A DNA stretch of 64,000 nucleotides from Pseudorhizobium endolithicum. GTDB taxonomy: Bacteria; Pseudomonadota; Alphaproteobacteria; Rhizobiales; Rhizobiaceae. The notes under the pieces are model-generated. The model was not told the DNA's origin. It saw nothing but the letters and a program-made list of their open reading frames with translations, and did no database searches. The translations under genes and the position numbers were made by a program. Location: the NCBI RefSeq assembly GCF_902153245.2, contig NZ_CABFWF030000013.1, positions 140,836 to 204,835 of the forward strand, read 5' to 3'. The stretch's first letter is position 1. Each line of letters starts with the position of its first letter. This document shows, in pieces, positions 1-7,838 of the stretch.

Positions 1-465
1 CAGGGTGTCTTCATAGCTCTCCAATGACGCCGGAGGGACAGTTCGATCTCCGCGGGAAATCCGCTTCCGGTATTCCTTCAGCTTCGCGCTCTCGAAGTGA
101 GGTCGAGAAACGCTGATGCGTCGGACAGCTGTTGCCAGGTCGTCTCCAGCCTCTTTGTGCAAGGATACAACGGCGGATGCAACGCCCCAGGCGTAAGCCT
201 CATGCAGAGGAATCTTTGAGCCGCCTTCGTACTTGCTGACCGCGATGTGTTCATTCGAGATGCCGCGCATGGCGTCCGCCAGAGCGCCATCCAGATTGAT
301 CAAGGGAATGAGCAGTTGCGGGTCTGCCTCGCCAGCATCAACGAGCGCCTCAACATACTTGGTCACGGCTCCAACGGCGGAAGAAACACCCATCCTGACA
401 TCAGAATCGTATTGTCTTCTCGCGAACGCAAGTTCCTGAAGAAGCTCCAACTTGGGGTCACGCAT
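1..465 (-). CDS. Unknown protein, 3' end beyond window edge
   Basis: An open frame of 155 codons runs from an ATG at 465 to the left window edge without a stop, so the C-terminus is missing. I do not recognise a family. The visible part is soluble and mostly helical, with no signal peptide or membrane segment; it starts MRDPKLELLQEL and becomes basic toward the visible end. The ATG lies inside the last codons of the upstream integrase gene (8-nt overlap, ATGCGTGA), and a GGAGAGGG ribosome site precedes it. It is therefore probably translated with the integrase as cargo of the same mobile element. Function unknown; confidence is in the coding call, not in any role. Confidence 0.7.
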   Translation of the reverse strand, partial: MRDPKLELLQELAFARRQYDSDVRMGVSSAVGAVTKYVEALVDAGEADPQLLIPLINLDGALADAMRGISNEHIAVSKYEGGSKIPLHEAYAWGVASAVVSLHKEAGDDLATAVRRISVSRPHFESAKLKEYRKRISRGDRTVPPASLESYEDTL

Positions 466-1696
466 TTGCCCTCTCCCGAAGCGGAACCACATCCGCGGAC
501 TTGGTAACGGCACCGCAGAATTTGGCCCAGTCTCTCATCAGCCGGCGTCGCTTCTCGAGCATATCGCCGCGCCGATACGCCGCCTCCACCTTGTCCGACA
601 CCGTGTGAGCGAGCGCCATCTCGCACAGCTCGTTCGGGTAGGCGGTCATCTCTGCGCACCAGTCTCTGAAGGTCGAACGGAAACCGTGAGTGGTAAGATC
701 CGTCCGCTTCATGCGCCTGAGCGTCATCAGCAAAGACATGTTCGACAGAGGCTTGCCCTTCTTGTCTCCAATGAAGACGTAGTCGGAGTCCTTGTCGCTG
801 ACCAGTGACCTCAGTATCTCGACGGCTCTATCCGAAAGCGGAACACGGTGCTCACGCCCGGCCTTCATCCGCTCCGCCGGGATAACCCACATCTTACCTT
901 CCATGTCGATTTCGGGCCATCGGGCGCCCACGGTTTCCCCCGTGCGAGTGGCGGTCAGGATCGCGAATTCGAGGGCTCGTGGACTGATGCCCTCCATGTC
1001 ACGTAGAGAGGACATAAACCCGCCGATCTCCTGATATGGAAGCGCTGGGTGGTGCTTGACCGTCTTGACCTTCGATCGCCTGGGCAAGAGATGGTCAAGA
1101 TGCCCCTTCCATCGAGCCGGATTCTCGCCTTGTCGATATCCCCGAGCTTTCGACCAATCGAGCACCTTCTCAATGCGGCCGCGCACACGGCTTGCTGTCT
1201 CCGGCTTCTCGTTCCAAATCGGCTGAAGCGCCTTCAGAACAAGCCCGACATCGACATCTGCAACAGCCAACTGCCCGAATACCGGGTATACATACGCCTT
1301 GAGGGTAGACGGCCATTGCGCAGCGTGCACTTCGTTCTTCCAGCCTGCCTGATGGCTTTCGATATATTGCCGTGCCGCTTCCTCGAAGCTCACCGTTTTC
1401 GCCTCTGCAAGGCGCCGAGCCTGCTTGACGGCCTTCTTCTCCTCGATGGGATCGACATCGTCTAGGAGCTTCCGGCGCGCTTCGAGTGCCTTCTCACGAG
1501 CCATCGCGAGGGTGACGGTATGCACAGGCCCGAGCCCCATCTTGCGGGCCTTGCCGTCTCGCATGAAGCGAAACAGCCACGACTTGGAGCCGCCCTGCGC
1601 GACCTGGAGATATAGACCAAGACCATCCGCATAGAGTCCCGGCCTGCTAGCCTTTTGAACTGCTACCGCCGTAAGCTTGTTGACCGCCCTCGCCAC
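458..1696 (-). CDS. int: Tyrosine recombinase / P4-type integrase
   Basis: This 412-residue site-specific recombinase integrates and excises a mobile element. Residues about 1-90 look like the DUF4102 arm-DNA-binding domain (GLYADGLGLYLQV), about 100-200 like the core-binding helices, and 210-390 form the catalytic domain. All catalytic residues are visible: R251 in ATRTGE, a lysine near 278, H337 and R340 in HGFRSTFRDW, H364, and nucleophile Y374 in EAAYRRGD. It therefore looks intact and active. Length is usual for the family. The gene overlaps the next minus-strand gene by 8 nt. The strip upstream of its start (1697-1925) is full of short repeats, as expected near an attachment site. No tRNA gene is visible beside it, so the target site is unclear. 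Confidence 0.93.
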   Translation of the reverse strand: MARAVNKLTAVAVQKASRPGLYADGLGLYLQVAQGGSKSWLFRFMRDGKARKMGLGPVHTVTLAMAREKALEARRKLLDDVDPIEEKKAVKQARRLAEAKTVSFEEAARQYIESHQAGWKNEVHAAQWPSTLKAYVYPVFGQLAVADVDVGLVLKALQPIWNEKPETASRVRGRIEKVLDWSKARGYRQGENPARWKGHLDHLLPRRSKVKTVKHHPALPYQEIGGFMSSLRDMEGISPRALEFAILTATRTGETVGARWPEIDMEGKMWVIPAERMKAGREHRVPLSDRAVEILRSLVSDKDSDYVFIGDKKGKPLSNMSLLMTLRRMKRTDLTTHGFRSTFRDWCAEMTAYPNELCEMALAHTVSDKVEAAYRRGDMLEKRRRLMRDWAKFCGAVTKSADVVPLRERANA

Positions 1697-1709
1697 TGCA
1701 TCTCTCCGC

Positions 1710-1725
1710 GTACGTTTTTACGTAC
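1710..1725. promoter_or_regulatory. Inverted repeat just upstream of the integrase start
   Basis: GTACGT-TTTT-ACGTAC is a perfect 6-4-6 inverted repeat 14 nt upstream of the integrase ATG, with a further AACGTAG half-site a few bases beyond. The position between promoter and start codon fits an operator controlling int, or a recombinase arm site. This is inference from symmetry and position. Confidence 0.4.
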
Positions 1726-1755
1726 AAATCTAACGTAGATTGCAGTGGATGTCTA

Positions 1756-1830
1756 TAGACGTCAAGAGATCGGAATATCCCGCAGATACGCAGAAAGCAC
1801 CGGACAATGAGACGTTAGTAGACGTTGAGA
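1756..1830. repeat. Short direct repeats in the presumed attachment region
   Basis: TAGACGTCAAGAG (1756-1768) recurs as TAGACGTTGAGAG (1818-1830), 11 of 13 identical. GACGTT is also repeated with 10-bp spacing at 1811 and 1821. A 9-bp-stem hairpin (GGCGGAAGA / TCTTCCGCC, 1835-1860) follows. Repeats of this size next to an integrase start are typical of arm-type binding sites, but the core att site cannot be named without the other element end. Confidence 0.35.
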
Positions 1831-1883
1831 GTTAGGCGGAAGAAGGACACCTCTTCCGCCAACCGCCGCTTGTCCGACCCGGA

Positions 1884-1921
1884 GACATAGGTAACAGACT
1901 GTACCTAAGACATGGGTGACA
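1884..1921. repeat. Tandem GACATRGGTRACA repeats, possible IS end remnant
   Basis: GACATAGGTAACA (1884-1896) and GACATGGGTGACA (1909-1921) match at 11 of 13 positions with 25-bp spacing. Read on the minus strand they resemble, from memory, the subterminal repeats of IS481-type elements. No transposase frame lies nearby, so at most this is an orphan terminus. The family assignment is unverified. Confidence 0.3.
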
Positions 1922-2199
1922 ACCTCGTGCCGAACGGGTTGTCGATGGTTTGCAATGTTCTCTGCTCCAGGTCGATATATCCGGATCATGGCGCATGAAG
2001 CTGACGAGCAAAAAATGTCCTCAAGCTCCTCCGTGTTTCGTGCTTCCGGTCATCAAGCACCTTCTCGCGGGTTAGCCGCCGGCTGTTCCTTTCGCTCCTT
2101 CCCGGTCTGCGCAGCGGATTATATTCCGCGCGAAGTTCTTCGCACCGTCACGTGTTGTCGAAGGTGTGGCAGTTACTTGTTTCGCGCGATGGTGTAGAA

Positions 2200-2213
2200 T
2201 TGACGTCCGTCAA
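2200..2213 (+). promoter_or_regulatory. FNR/FixK/NnrR-type box
   Basis: TTGAC-GTCC-GTCAA is a perfect palindrome matching the TTGAY-N4-RTCAA consensus of FNR/CRP-family oxygen and nitric-oxide regulators in rhizobia. It lies 27 nt upstream of the ATG at 2241. This is too close for classical activation at -41.5 if that start is right, so it may be a repressor site or the transcript may be arranged unusually. Confidence 0.55.
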
Positions 2214-2240
2214 CCTGCGACAGGCACAGGAGGGGAATCT

Positions 2241-2645
2241 ATGCCACGTCTCGCAAATCTCTACTTCAAGACGGCAATCTGTTTCTTGTTGGTCGGCATC
2301 GTCATGGGGCTGCAGATGTCGATCGCCCACAATTATGCTCCGAGCGGCGCCCATGCCCATACGAATCTCCTCGGCTGGGTCACCATGGCGATCTTCGGAG
2401 GCTATTATGCGCTGAACCCGGCCAAGGCTGAGACGCGGCTCGCCATGCTTCAGTACTGGGTCTATACCGCCGGCGTCACGGTGATGGTTCCGAGCCTTTA
2501 TCTGCTTCTGACAGGTCGAACGGCTTTGGAACCGCTGGTCGCCATCTCGTCCATCGTGACATTTGCTGGCGTGCTGCTCTTTGCGGGTGTCGTCTTCTCG
2601 CGGTCGCGCGAGGTGGCTTTTCCGGCCAGCCTCCCGTCCGCCTAG
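2241..2645 (+). CDS. Small haem-copper-oxidase subunit I-like membrane protein
   Basis: This 134-residue integral membrane protein has about four hydrophobic segments (residues about 9-27, 45-62, 72-92, 100-122). The motif AHAHTNLLGW at residues 37-46 resembles the haem-ligand helix of cbb3-type cytochrome oxidase and nitric oxide reductase subunit I, but the protein is far too short to be a complete oxidase. Relatives are usually annotated as cytochrome oxidase-like or hypothetical membrane proteins. The start is fixed by a strong AGGAGGGG site 6 nt upstream. The FNR/NnrR-type box just upstream suggests control by oxygen or nitric oxide and fits a haem-binding or sensing role. The exact function is not known. 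Confidence 0.75.
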   Translation: MPRLANLYFKTAICFLLVGIVMGLQMSIAHNYAPSGAHAHTNLLGWVTMAIFGGYYALNPAKAETRLAMLQYWVYTAGVTVMVPSLYLLLTGRTALEPLVAISSIVTFAGVLLFAGVVFSRSREVAFPASLPSA

Positions 2646-2654
2646 CATCGAAAA

Positions 2655-2688
2655 GGGGCGGTCTCCGGTTCCGACCGGACTCCGCCCC
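2655..2688. terminator. Bidirectional terminator between convergent genes
   Basis: GGGGCGG/CCGCCCC forms a 7-bp outer stem enclosing a second stem, TCCGGT/ACCGGA, with a TCCG loop. On the minus strand the hairpin is followed by TTTT, giving a factor-independent terminator for the glycan operon ending at 2706. On the plus strand it follows the oxidase-like gene. Confidence 0.75.
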
Positions 2689-2705
2689 CTGACGTCCGTC
2701 CGTTG

Positions 2706-3464
2706 TCAGTCGGCGACAAAGGTCGGCGGCTCGACGCCGTAGTGCCGCTCTCCGCGGCCCAGCAGATAGACCTCCCGTTCAGGGTTCTCCAGGATCACGA
2801 ACCCGGAGCTTCTCAGCATGGCTTCCATGGCGGCCTTGTTCGGAATGAACCAGTTGGTGGGATCGCCGGCATAGCGCTCCTCCACGAAGAACAGTTTGGG
2901 ATATTCCGGCCGGTCGAACATGGCCCATTCGGAAAAATCGTAGTTTTCCGCCAGTTCCGGTATGCGTTCGTCGCCCCGCTGCAGGCACTGGAACAGCATC
3001 AGGTCGCCCATGGCATGCTCATAAAGCAAGTCGAGCGCCAGGAGCGGATGCCGCAGGTGATAGAGGACGCCCATGAAAATGACGAGGTCGAAACGCTCCT
3101 TGAGCTTCGGCACGTCGTAGACCGACATCTGACGGTAATCGATGTCCAGTCCCTCGTGCTCGGCGGCGAACTTTGCTTGTTTCAGGTAATGTGGATCGGA
3201 GTCGATGCCGACCACTCTACCGGCATTGCGCCGCTTCATCTCCATCGCATAGAAGCCGGCATTGCAGCCGACATCGAGGACGCTTCGTCCTTCCAGGTCT
3301 TCGGGAATCACGTGCTTGAATCCCTGCCACTTGAAGCTGGGATAGTCACCCAGAAAGTGCTCTGGTGCGGTCTCGATGCCGCGGATGCGCATGTTCTGGA
3401 ACCACGGGCCCAGCTTCGCGATCCGCTGTTCCAAATCCCTTCCTGGAGTGCTCCGTGCGTCCAT
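2706..3464 (-). CDS. SAM-dependent methyltransferase of the glycan operon
   Basis: This 252-residue class I methyltransferase has SAM motif I at about residues 62-70 (VLDVGCNAGFY), an acidic motif II (VVGIDSD, 84-90), and a later FDLVIFMGVLYH segment like that of CmoB-type enzymes. It resembles the methyltransferase family named after Rta_06860, recalled from memory, which sits in glycosyltransferase clusters. The start at 3464 is 2 nt after the stop of the sugar-nucleotide decarboxylase gene, with a GTAGGA site; longer upstream reading would run into that gene. As last gene of the operon it probably methylates the sugar product or an acceptor. The substrate is unknown. Confidence 0.8.
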   Translation of the reverse strand: MDARSTPGRDLEQRIAKLGPWFQNMRIRGIETAPEHFLGDYPSFKWQGFKHVIPEDLEGRSVLDVGCNAGFYAMEMKRRNAGRVVGIDSDPHYLKQAKFAAEHEGLDIDYRQMSVYDVPKLKERFDLVIFMGVLYHLRHPLLALDLLYEHAMGDLMLFQCLQRGDERIPELAENYDFSEWAMFDRPEYPKLFFVEERYAGDPTNWFIPNKAAMEAMLRSSGFVILENPEREVYLLGRGERHYGVEPPTFVAD

Positions 3465-3466
3465 TC

Positions 3467-4495
3467 CTACGCTCCGATACGTGTTTCCGCGAATGTTCCG
3501 CTGTTGTCCTGCCTTGCAGCCTCGACTTTCGGAAGATGTGCCGCGAACCAGTCCACCGTCTGTCGCAGGCCGTCCGCGAGGGGCACGGTCGGCTCCCACT
3601 GCAGCAGCTCCTTCGCCCGGGCGATGTCGGGCCGGCGACGCTGCGGGTCGTCCTTCGGCAGCGGTCTCTGGGAGATGCCGACTGCGCCTGGCACCATGTC
3701 CATCACCATTCGGGCAAGCTCGTTGATCGTAAACTCCCCCGGATTGCCGAGGTTCACCGGCATCTCCGGGTTAGGCTTTACCATCATCAGCCGGATCAGT
3801 CCCTCTACGAGGTCGGTGACGAAGCAGAATGAGCGCGTCTGCTCTCCCGTCCCGTAGATCGTCAACGGCAGGCCCGAAAGCGACTGGACGATCAGGTTCG
3901 AGACGATACGGCCGTCATTTGGCTGCATCCGCGGACCGTAGGTATTGAAGATGCGCGCCACGCGTGCGTCCACCCGTCCTGCCCGCAGCATGTCGAAGCA
4001 AAGGGCTTCGCTCGCCCGTTTGCCTTCGTCATAGCAGGCGCGCGGCCCCGTGCAATTGACGTTGCCGCGGTAGTCTTCACGCTGCGGATGCTCCTCAGGA
4101 TCGCCGTAGACCTCGCTGGTGGAGGCCTGCAGGAACGAGGCGCCATGACGTTCGGCAAGTGCCAGAAGGTTTGCGGTGCCGACCACGCACGTCATCATGG
4201 TGTGCAGGGGATCGGCCTGGTATTGGGGTGGTGAGGCCGCGCAGGCAAGGTTGTAGACATGGTCGACATGCTCCTCGACCGTGATGCTTTCGCAGATGTC
4301 CTGTGTGATCGCCGTGAAACCGGGATGGTTCATCAACGGCCTGATATTGTTCTCGGAGCCCGTCAGATAGTTGTCGATGCAGATCACTCGATGTCCGCGG
4401 GCAAGCAAAGCGTCGCACAGATGCGATCCGACAAAACCCGCTCCGCCTGCGACGAGCGCGGTCCCGGAAGTGTGAGCCTGTGTCCGTTGCAGCAT
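3467..4495 (-). CDS. UDP-glucuronate decarboxylase-like SDR (UXS family)
   Basis: This 342-residue extended SDR has the NAD-binding motif GGAGFVGSHL (17-26), STSEVYGDP (125-133) and catalytic YDEGK (Y155, K159). The stretch GNVNCTGPRACYDEGKR and the later RIFNTYGPRM closely follow UDP-xylose synthases, which oxidise and decarboxylate UDP-glucuronate to UDP-xylose. A related sugar-nucleotide dehydratase is possible. The start at 4495 is 13 nt after the upstream glycosyltransferase stop, with a GAGGATTGAGAG ribosome region. In this operon it would supply the activated pentose, or a 4-keto intermediate, to the four transferases. No UDP-glucose dehydrogenase is in the window, so the precursor must come from elsewhere. 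Confidence 0.85.
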   Translation of the reverse strand: MLQRTQAHTSGTALVAGGAGFVGSHLCDALLARGHRVICIDNYLTGSENNIRPLMNHPGFTAITQDICESITVEEHVDHVYNLACAASPPQYQADPLHTMMTCVVGTANLLALAERHGASFLQASTSEVYGDPEEHPQREDYRGNVNCTGPRACYDEGKRASEALCFDMLRAGRVDARVARIFNTYGPRMQPNDGRIVSNLIVQSLSGLPLTIYGTGEQTRSFCFVTDLVEGLIRLMMVKPNPEMPVNLGNPGEFTINELARMVMDMVPGAVGISQRPLPKDDPQRRRPDIARAKELLQWEPTVPLADGLRQTVDWFAAHLPKVEAARQDNSGTFAETRIGA

Positions 4496-4508
4496 ATCTC
4501 TCAATCCT

Positions 4509-5624
4509 CTAGGCCGAAATGCGCCGGCTGGCCGGTTGTTCCGCGCCGGCCCGCAGCTCAAGGTCCAGCAGGGCGGCCACGAGTTGCCGCGACCGGGCAA
4601 GGCCGGTGTGGCTGCGCATGACGATCGTCCTTGCCTCTGCCGCGATCCGTGCCCGCTTGTCGTCATCGATCTGCGACAGCGCGTTCACGACATCCCCGGT
4701 GTCACGGGCGATCACGATAGCCTCCTCGTACGGCAGGAGTTCGTCTAGGCCGCGCCAGTGGTCGCTGATGATCGGAGTTCCGCAGGCCGCGGCCTCAAAC
4801 AGCCGCACGCTCGGCGACCAACCGGCCTCTATCATGTCCGCGCGGGTTACGTTCAAGGTGAAGCGCTGGCGGGAATAGAAGGAAGGATGCTCCGCCGGAG
4901 GCAGGTGTTCGATACGCTCGACATTCGCCGGCCAATCGATGTCGGCGGGATATTGCGGCCCCGCCACCACGAAACGCCTGTCCGGCAGGCGCCGCGCCAC
5001 CTCGATCAACAGCCGCTCCAGCGTCGGCTGCCGGTCGGGACTGTAGGTGCCGAGATAGCCCAGATCCCATTCGGGTCGTTCACCGGTGTTGCCGTAGCGG
5101 TCCGGATCGACCGAGCAGTAGAGTGCCACGGCATTTCGCGAGCCGTAGACCTTCTCCAGCCGATCGAGCACCTCGCCGCCGGAAAAGGAGAAATAGGCAT
5201 CGAAGAGCGGGATCTGGCGGCGCGCCAGGTATTCCTCGTCACCGCGATCGAGCTTGGCCAGGGTGACCGGCGTGTCGATGTCGTAGAAGCAGAGACGCTT
5301 GGGGGAAAGTGCGGTCACGGCATCGATGATCTGCACGCCTTCCGGGATATAGGAGCCGATGACCACTGCATCCGCCGTGCGGATACGGTCGGCATGGGCT
5401 GAAAGAAGGTTGTCGAGGTCGCTATAGTACTGCAGTTCGCAGAAGTCAGGCTCCGGCAGGTCGCGCTGGCTCGCATACCAGGGAACGTCCCTCTCCAGAA
5501 ACAGGACGCGATGCCCGTCCGCATTCAACCCGCGCAAGAGGGCGCGGAAGGTTGTGGCATGGCCGTTTCCCCAGGAGGATGACAGCGACAGCCCGAGGAT
5601 GACGATATCGAGCGGCCGCGTCAT
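4509..5624 (-). CDS. CgeB-like glycosyltransferase 3
   Basis: This 371-residue protein is a cytoplasmic GT-B fold glycosyltransferase. The N-terminal half begins LDIVILGLSLSSSWGNGHATTFRALLRGL, a shortened Rossmann domain with an acceptor-side glycine loop. The C-terminal half carries VRLFEAAACGTPIIS and GLDELL, the nucleotide-sugar end typical of CgeB/Glyco_trans_1_2 proteins. It has no signal peptide or membrane segment. The start at 5624 overlaps the preceding stop as ATGA. It is the third of three related tandem transferases, so the cluster probably adds several residues in series. Donor and acceptor are unknown. Confidence 0.8.
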   Translation of the reverse strand: MTRPLDIVILGLSLSSSWGNGHATTFRALLRGLNADGHRVLFLERDVPWYASQRDLPEPDFCELQYYSDLDNLLSAHADRIRTADAVVIGSYIPEGVQIIDAVTALSPKRLCFYDIDTPVTLAKLDRGDEEYLARRQIPLFDAYFSFSGGEVLDRLEKVYGSRNAVALYCSVDPDRYGNTGERPEWDLGYLGTYSPDRQPTLERLLIEVARRLPDRRFVVAGPQYPADIDWPANVERIEHLPPAEHPSFYSRQRFTLNVTRADMIEAGWSPSVRLFEAAACGTPIISDHWRGLDELLPYEEAIVIARDTGDVVNALSQIDDDKRARIAAEARTIVMRSHTGLARSRQLVAALLDLELRAGAEQPASRRISA

Positions 5625-6709
5625 TCGGCAGCCTCCAGCGTTTCCGCGTGCCGGCGGAACAGCAGGTCGACCTTGTCGGCTCGATGGGCATAGGTGTGCT
5701 CGGCCAGGACGCGCTGAAGCGCGCGTCGACCGATTTCATCGGCTCGTTCGTCCGAAAGGTCCGCCAGGATATCCGCGACTTCCTGGCCGTCCCGCGCGAC
5801 CAGAATCTCCTCGTTCGGCTTGAGGAACAGCTCGATCCCCTCCCAGGAGTCGGTGATCAGGCAACCGCCGGCTCCCGCAGCCTCGAAGACGCGGGTAGCC
5901 GGGGAGAAGCCGTTCTCCGCCATGCTGGCGCGCGAGATGTTGAGAACAGCTTTGGGCGTTACGTTGAATGCGTTGTGATCCCGTGTGGAGACGTGGCCGA
6001 TGTAGTTGATGTTGGGGGACATCGGCTTGTCGTGCCATCCGGAACCGCCGAGCAGGAAGGACTGCTGCGGAAGGCGTGCCGCCGGTTCGAGGAAGAACTG
6101 CTCGACACGCGCCTCCCGGTCCGGCAGGCGGTTGCCGAGAAAGCCGAGGTCGGCGGCGAAGCGAGGTTCGGCCGGCACCGGATAATGTGTCTGGGGATCC
6201 AGCGCATTGTAGATCGGAATGCATTCGCGCGCGCCGATGAAGCGGTAGGCCTCGACCACCGGATCACCTCCGCCATAGGTCAGAACCATGTCCAGTCGGG
6301 AGAGCGCGTTGCGCAGGGGGTGGTCGGGCGAGGCGCGCACTTCCGCCAGAGTTGCCGGAGCATCGACGTCCCAGAAGATTTTCAGTGCCTCCGGACGCGC
6401 CTTGCGCAGCAGCTCTTCCAGCAGAAACTCGTCTTCGAAGCCGACCCCGCTGGCCTTGACCACGACGTCCGCGGCTGCGGCGTCTTCCGTGACCGTCTTC
6501 AGGGCATCGATCGTAGCTTCGTAGACGACGACTTTGCACCACTCCGGCGGGTCCATGTCCCGGTTCTTTTGCCGGTCGTAGACATCCGGCTCGTAGAAGG
6601 TGATGTCGTAGCCCTTCTCGGAGAGCGCGCGCAGCAGCCCGCGGTAATAGGTGGCGGCGCCGTTCCAGTAGGCTGAAACCAGACTTGATCCGTAGAAGGC
6701 AATCTTCAT
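5621..6709 (-). CDS. CgeB-like glycosyltransferase 2
   Basis: This 362-residue protein starts MKIAFYGSSLVSAYWNGAA, the same N-terminal pattern as its two neighbours. It contains YNALDP and ATRVFEAAGAGGCLITD near residue 280, followed by GIELFL and EEILVARDG, as in CgeB-type transferases. The frame stays open far upstream, but the start at 6709 is chosen because it overlaps the upstream stop as ATGA and aligns with the paralogue starts. The N-terminal half shares the WNG(A/N)A motif seen in the other copies. Role: addition of one sugar in the operon product. Specificity cannot be read from the sequence. Confidence 0.8.
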   Translation of the reverse strand: MKIAFYGSSLVSAYWNGAATYYRGLLRALSEKGYDITFYEPDVYDRQKNRDMDPPEWCKVVVYEATIDALKTVTEDAAAADVVVKASGVGFEDEFLLEELLRKARPEALKIFWDVDAPATLAEVRASPDHPLRNALSRLDMVLTYGGGDPVVEAYRFIGARECIPIYNALDPQTHYPVPAEPRFAADLGFLGNRLPDREARVEQFFLEPAARLPQQSFLLGGSGWHDKPMSPNINYIGHVSTRDHNAFNVTPKAVLNISRASMAENGFSPATRVFEAAGAGGCLITDSWEGIELFLKPNEEILVARDGQEVADILADLSDERADEIGRRALQRVLAEHTYAHRADKVDLLFRRHAETLEAAE

Positions 6710-7836
6710 TCTGCGGCCTCCGTCGTGGCGAGCTTCCTGGCGACCTCGGCGGTACCGCAGAGGGTAAGCACCGAGAACAGTTCGTCCACGCGGTGCCGGC
6801 AGGTGTGCCGCGCCCTGATGCGCTCGAGACCGGAAACCGAAAGCTCCTGCGCCAGTTGCGGATCGGCGAGGATGCGCCTGAGGCATTCCTTCATTTCCTC
6901 TCCATTTCGGGCCACGAGGAAATCGGCTCCCGGACGGAAAAGCTGTTCGGCATCGTTCCATGGTGCGGAAATCAACGGAATCCCGCAGGCGAGAGCCTCG
7001 AACACCCGGATCGTCGGTATCCCCGGCAGGTTCCGGACGTAAGGACGCCGGGGAATGTGCATCGTCACCCTGTGCTGAGCAAACGCGCGCGGCGCATCGG
7101 CATTGGCGATCCAGCCGCCGTAACCGATGCCGGCGCGGCTGAGCGAGGCCAGAGCCGCTTCGGGATACCGAACACCGCGCACGGTGGTTTTCAGCTGCAG
7201 TTCCCCGGCAGGCTGCACCAGGAATTCGGCAATCTCCGCCGTCCGCTCGTCGTCGCCCCAATTTCCGATCCAGATGAGATCGCCCGTCTTCTCGACCTCG
7301 GGCATAGGCTTGAACAGGCTCGTGTCGGCAGCCTCGTGCCAGGTGAAGACATGGCGACCCCACCCTGCCTTGAGATAGCGCTCCCGCAGGGTCTCGCCGA
7401 AGACCAGGATGCCGTCGTAGTCTTCAAGATCAAGGCCCGCGATATCCTCCTCCGACGAGACCGCACGATGGTGGGTATCGTGGAAAAGCAGGGTGAAGCG
7501 CCCGCCTTCGCGGCGAATGCGGCCGATGCTTGCGACCAGTTCCGGATCCGTCCATTCGTGGACGACGACGACATCGGCATCGGCAAGTGCCGCGGCATGA
7601 TCAAAGGTTGGGCCGTAGATGTCGGCTTTGAGGTCCGGGAAGTTGTTGTGGAATGCCGTCATTGCCGCGGCACCCTGGTCCCGGATCAGATTCTCACGGC
7701 TCCAGGCGCCTTCCGGCTCCAGCGCAATCGCCTCATGGCCGCGACGGACGAGATCCCGCATCACACCCCGCAGGAAATGTGCATTGCCATGGTTCCAGTC
7801 GGAGATGAGTGAGTGGGTGTAGAAGATGAAACGCAT
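6706..7836 (-). CDS. CgeB-like glycosyltransferase 1
   Basis: This 376-residue transferase starts MRFIFYTHSLISDWNHGNA and has the C-terminal signature TIRVFEALACGIPLIS followed by DAEQLF and a spore-coat-CgeB-like tail (RHTCRHRVDEL). The centre carries a DTHHR segment and YDGILVFGETLRERY. The three tandem transferases share layout and C-terminal motifs but differ strongly in between, pointing to old duplication and separate specificities. It starts 2 nt after the GT4 gene stop and its own stop overlaps the next ATG (ATGA), so translation is coupled across the set. Confidence 0.8.
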   Translation of the reverse strand: MRFIFYTHSLISDWNHGNAHFLRGVMRDLVRRGHEAIALEPEGAWSRENLIRDQGAAAMTAFHNNFPDLKADIYGPTFDHAAALADADVVVVHEWTDPELVASIGRIRREGGRFTLLFHDTHHRAVSSEEDIAGLDLEDYDGILVFGETLRERYLKAGWGRHVFTWHEAADTSLFKPMPEVEKTGDLIWIGNWGDDERTAEIAEFLVQPAGELQLKTTVRGVRYPEAALASLSRAGIGYGGWIANADAPRAFAQHRVTMHIPRRPYVRNLPGIPTIRVFEALACGIPLISAPWNDAEQLFRPGADFLVARNGEEMKECLRRILADPQLAQELSVSGLERIRARHTCRHRVDELFSVLTLCGTAEVARKLATTEAAE

Positions 7837-7838
7837 GT

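Larger units (their letters stand above)
1697..2199. other. Non-coding junction strip between integrase and chromosome
   Basis: Apart from the inverted repeat, direct repeats, hairpin and IS-like motif listed separately, I find no credible gene, tRNA or tRNA fragment on either strand here. Short open frames in this strip lack ribosome sites and family resemblance. It is best read as the element end plus the promoter region of the next gene. Confidence 0.5.

Noticed and set aside
1700..2200. tRNA gene as integrase target
   Set aside because: No cloverleaf or recognisable tRNA 3' end was found on either strand in this strip.
2703..3857. Long plus-strand open frame opposite the methyltransferase and decarboxylase genes
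   Set aside because: It lies antisense to two genes with clear motifs, has no family resemblance and reflects GC-rich codon shadowing.
5621..7363. Longer 580-codon reading of CgeB-like glycosyltransferase 2
   Set aside because: The extra N-terminus lies within the upstream transferase gene in another frame and lacks motifs; the ATGA overlap at 6709 marks the real start.
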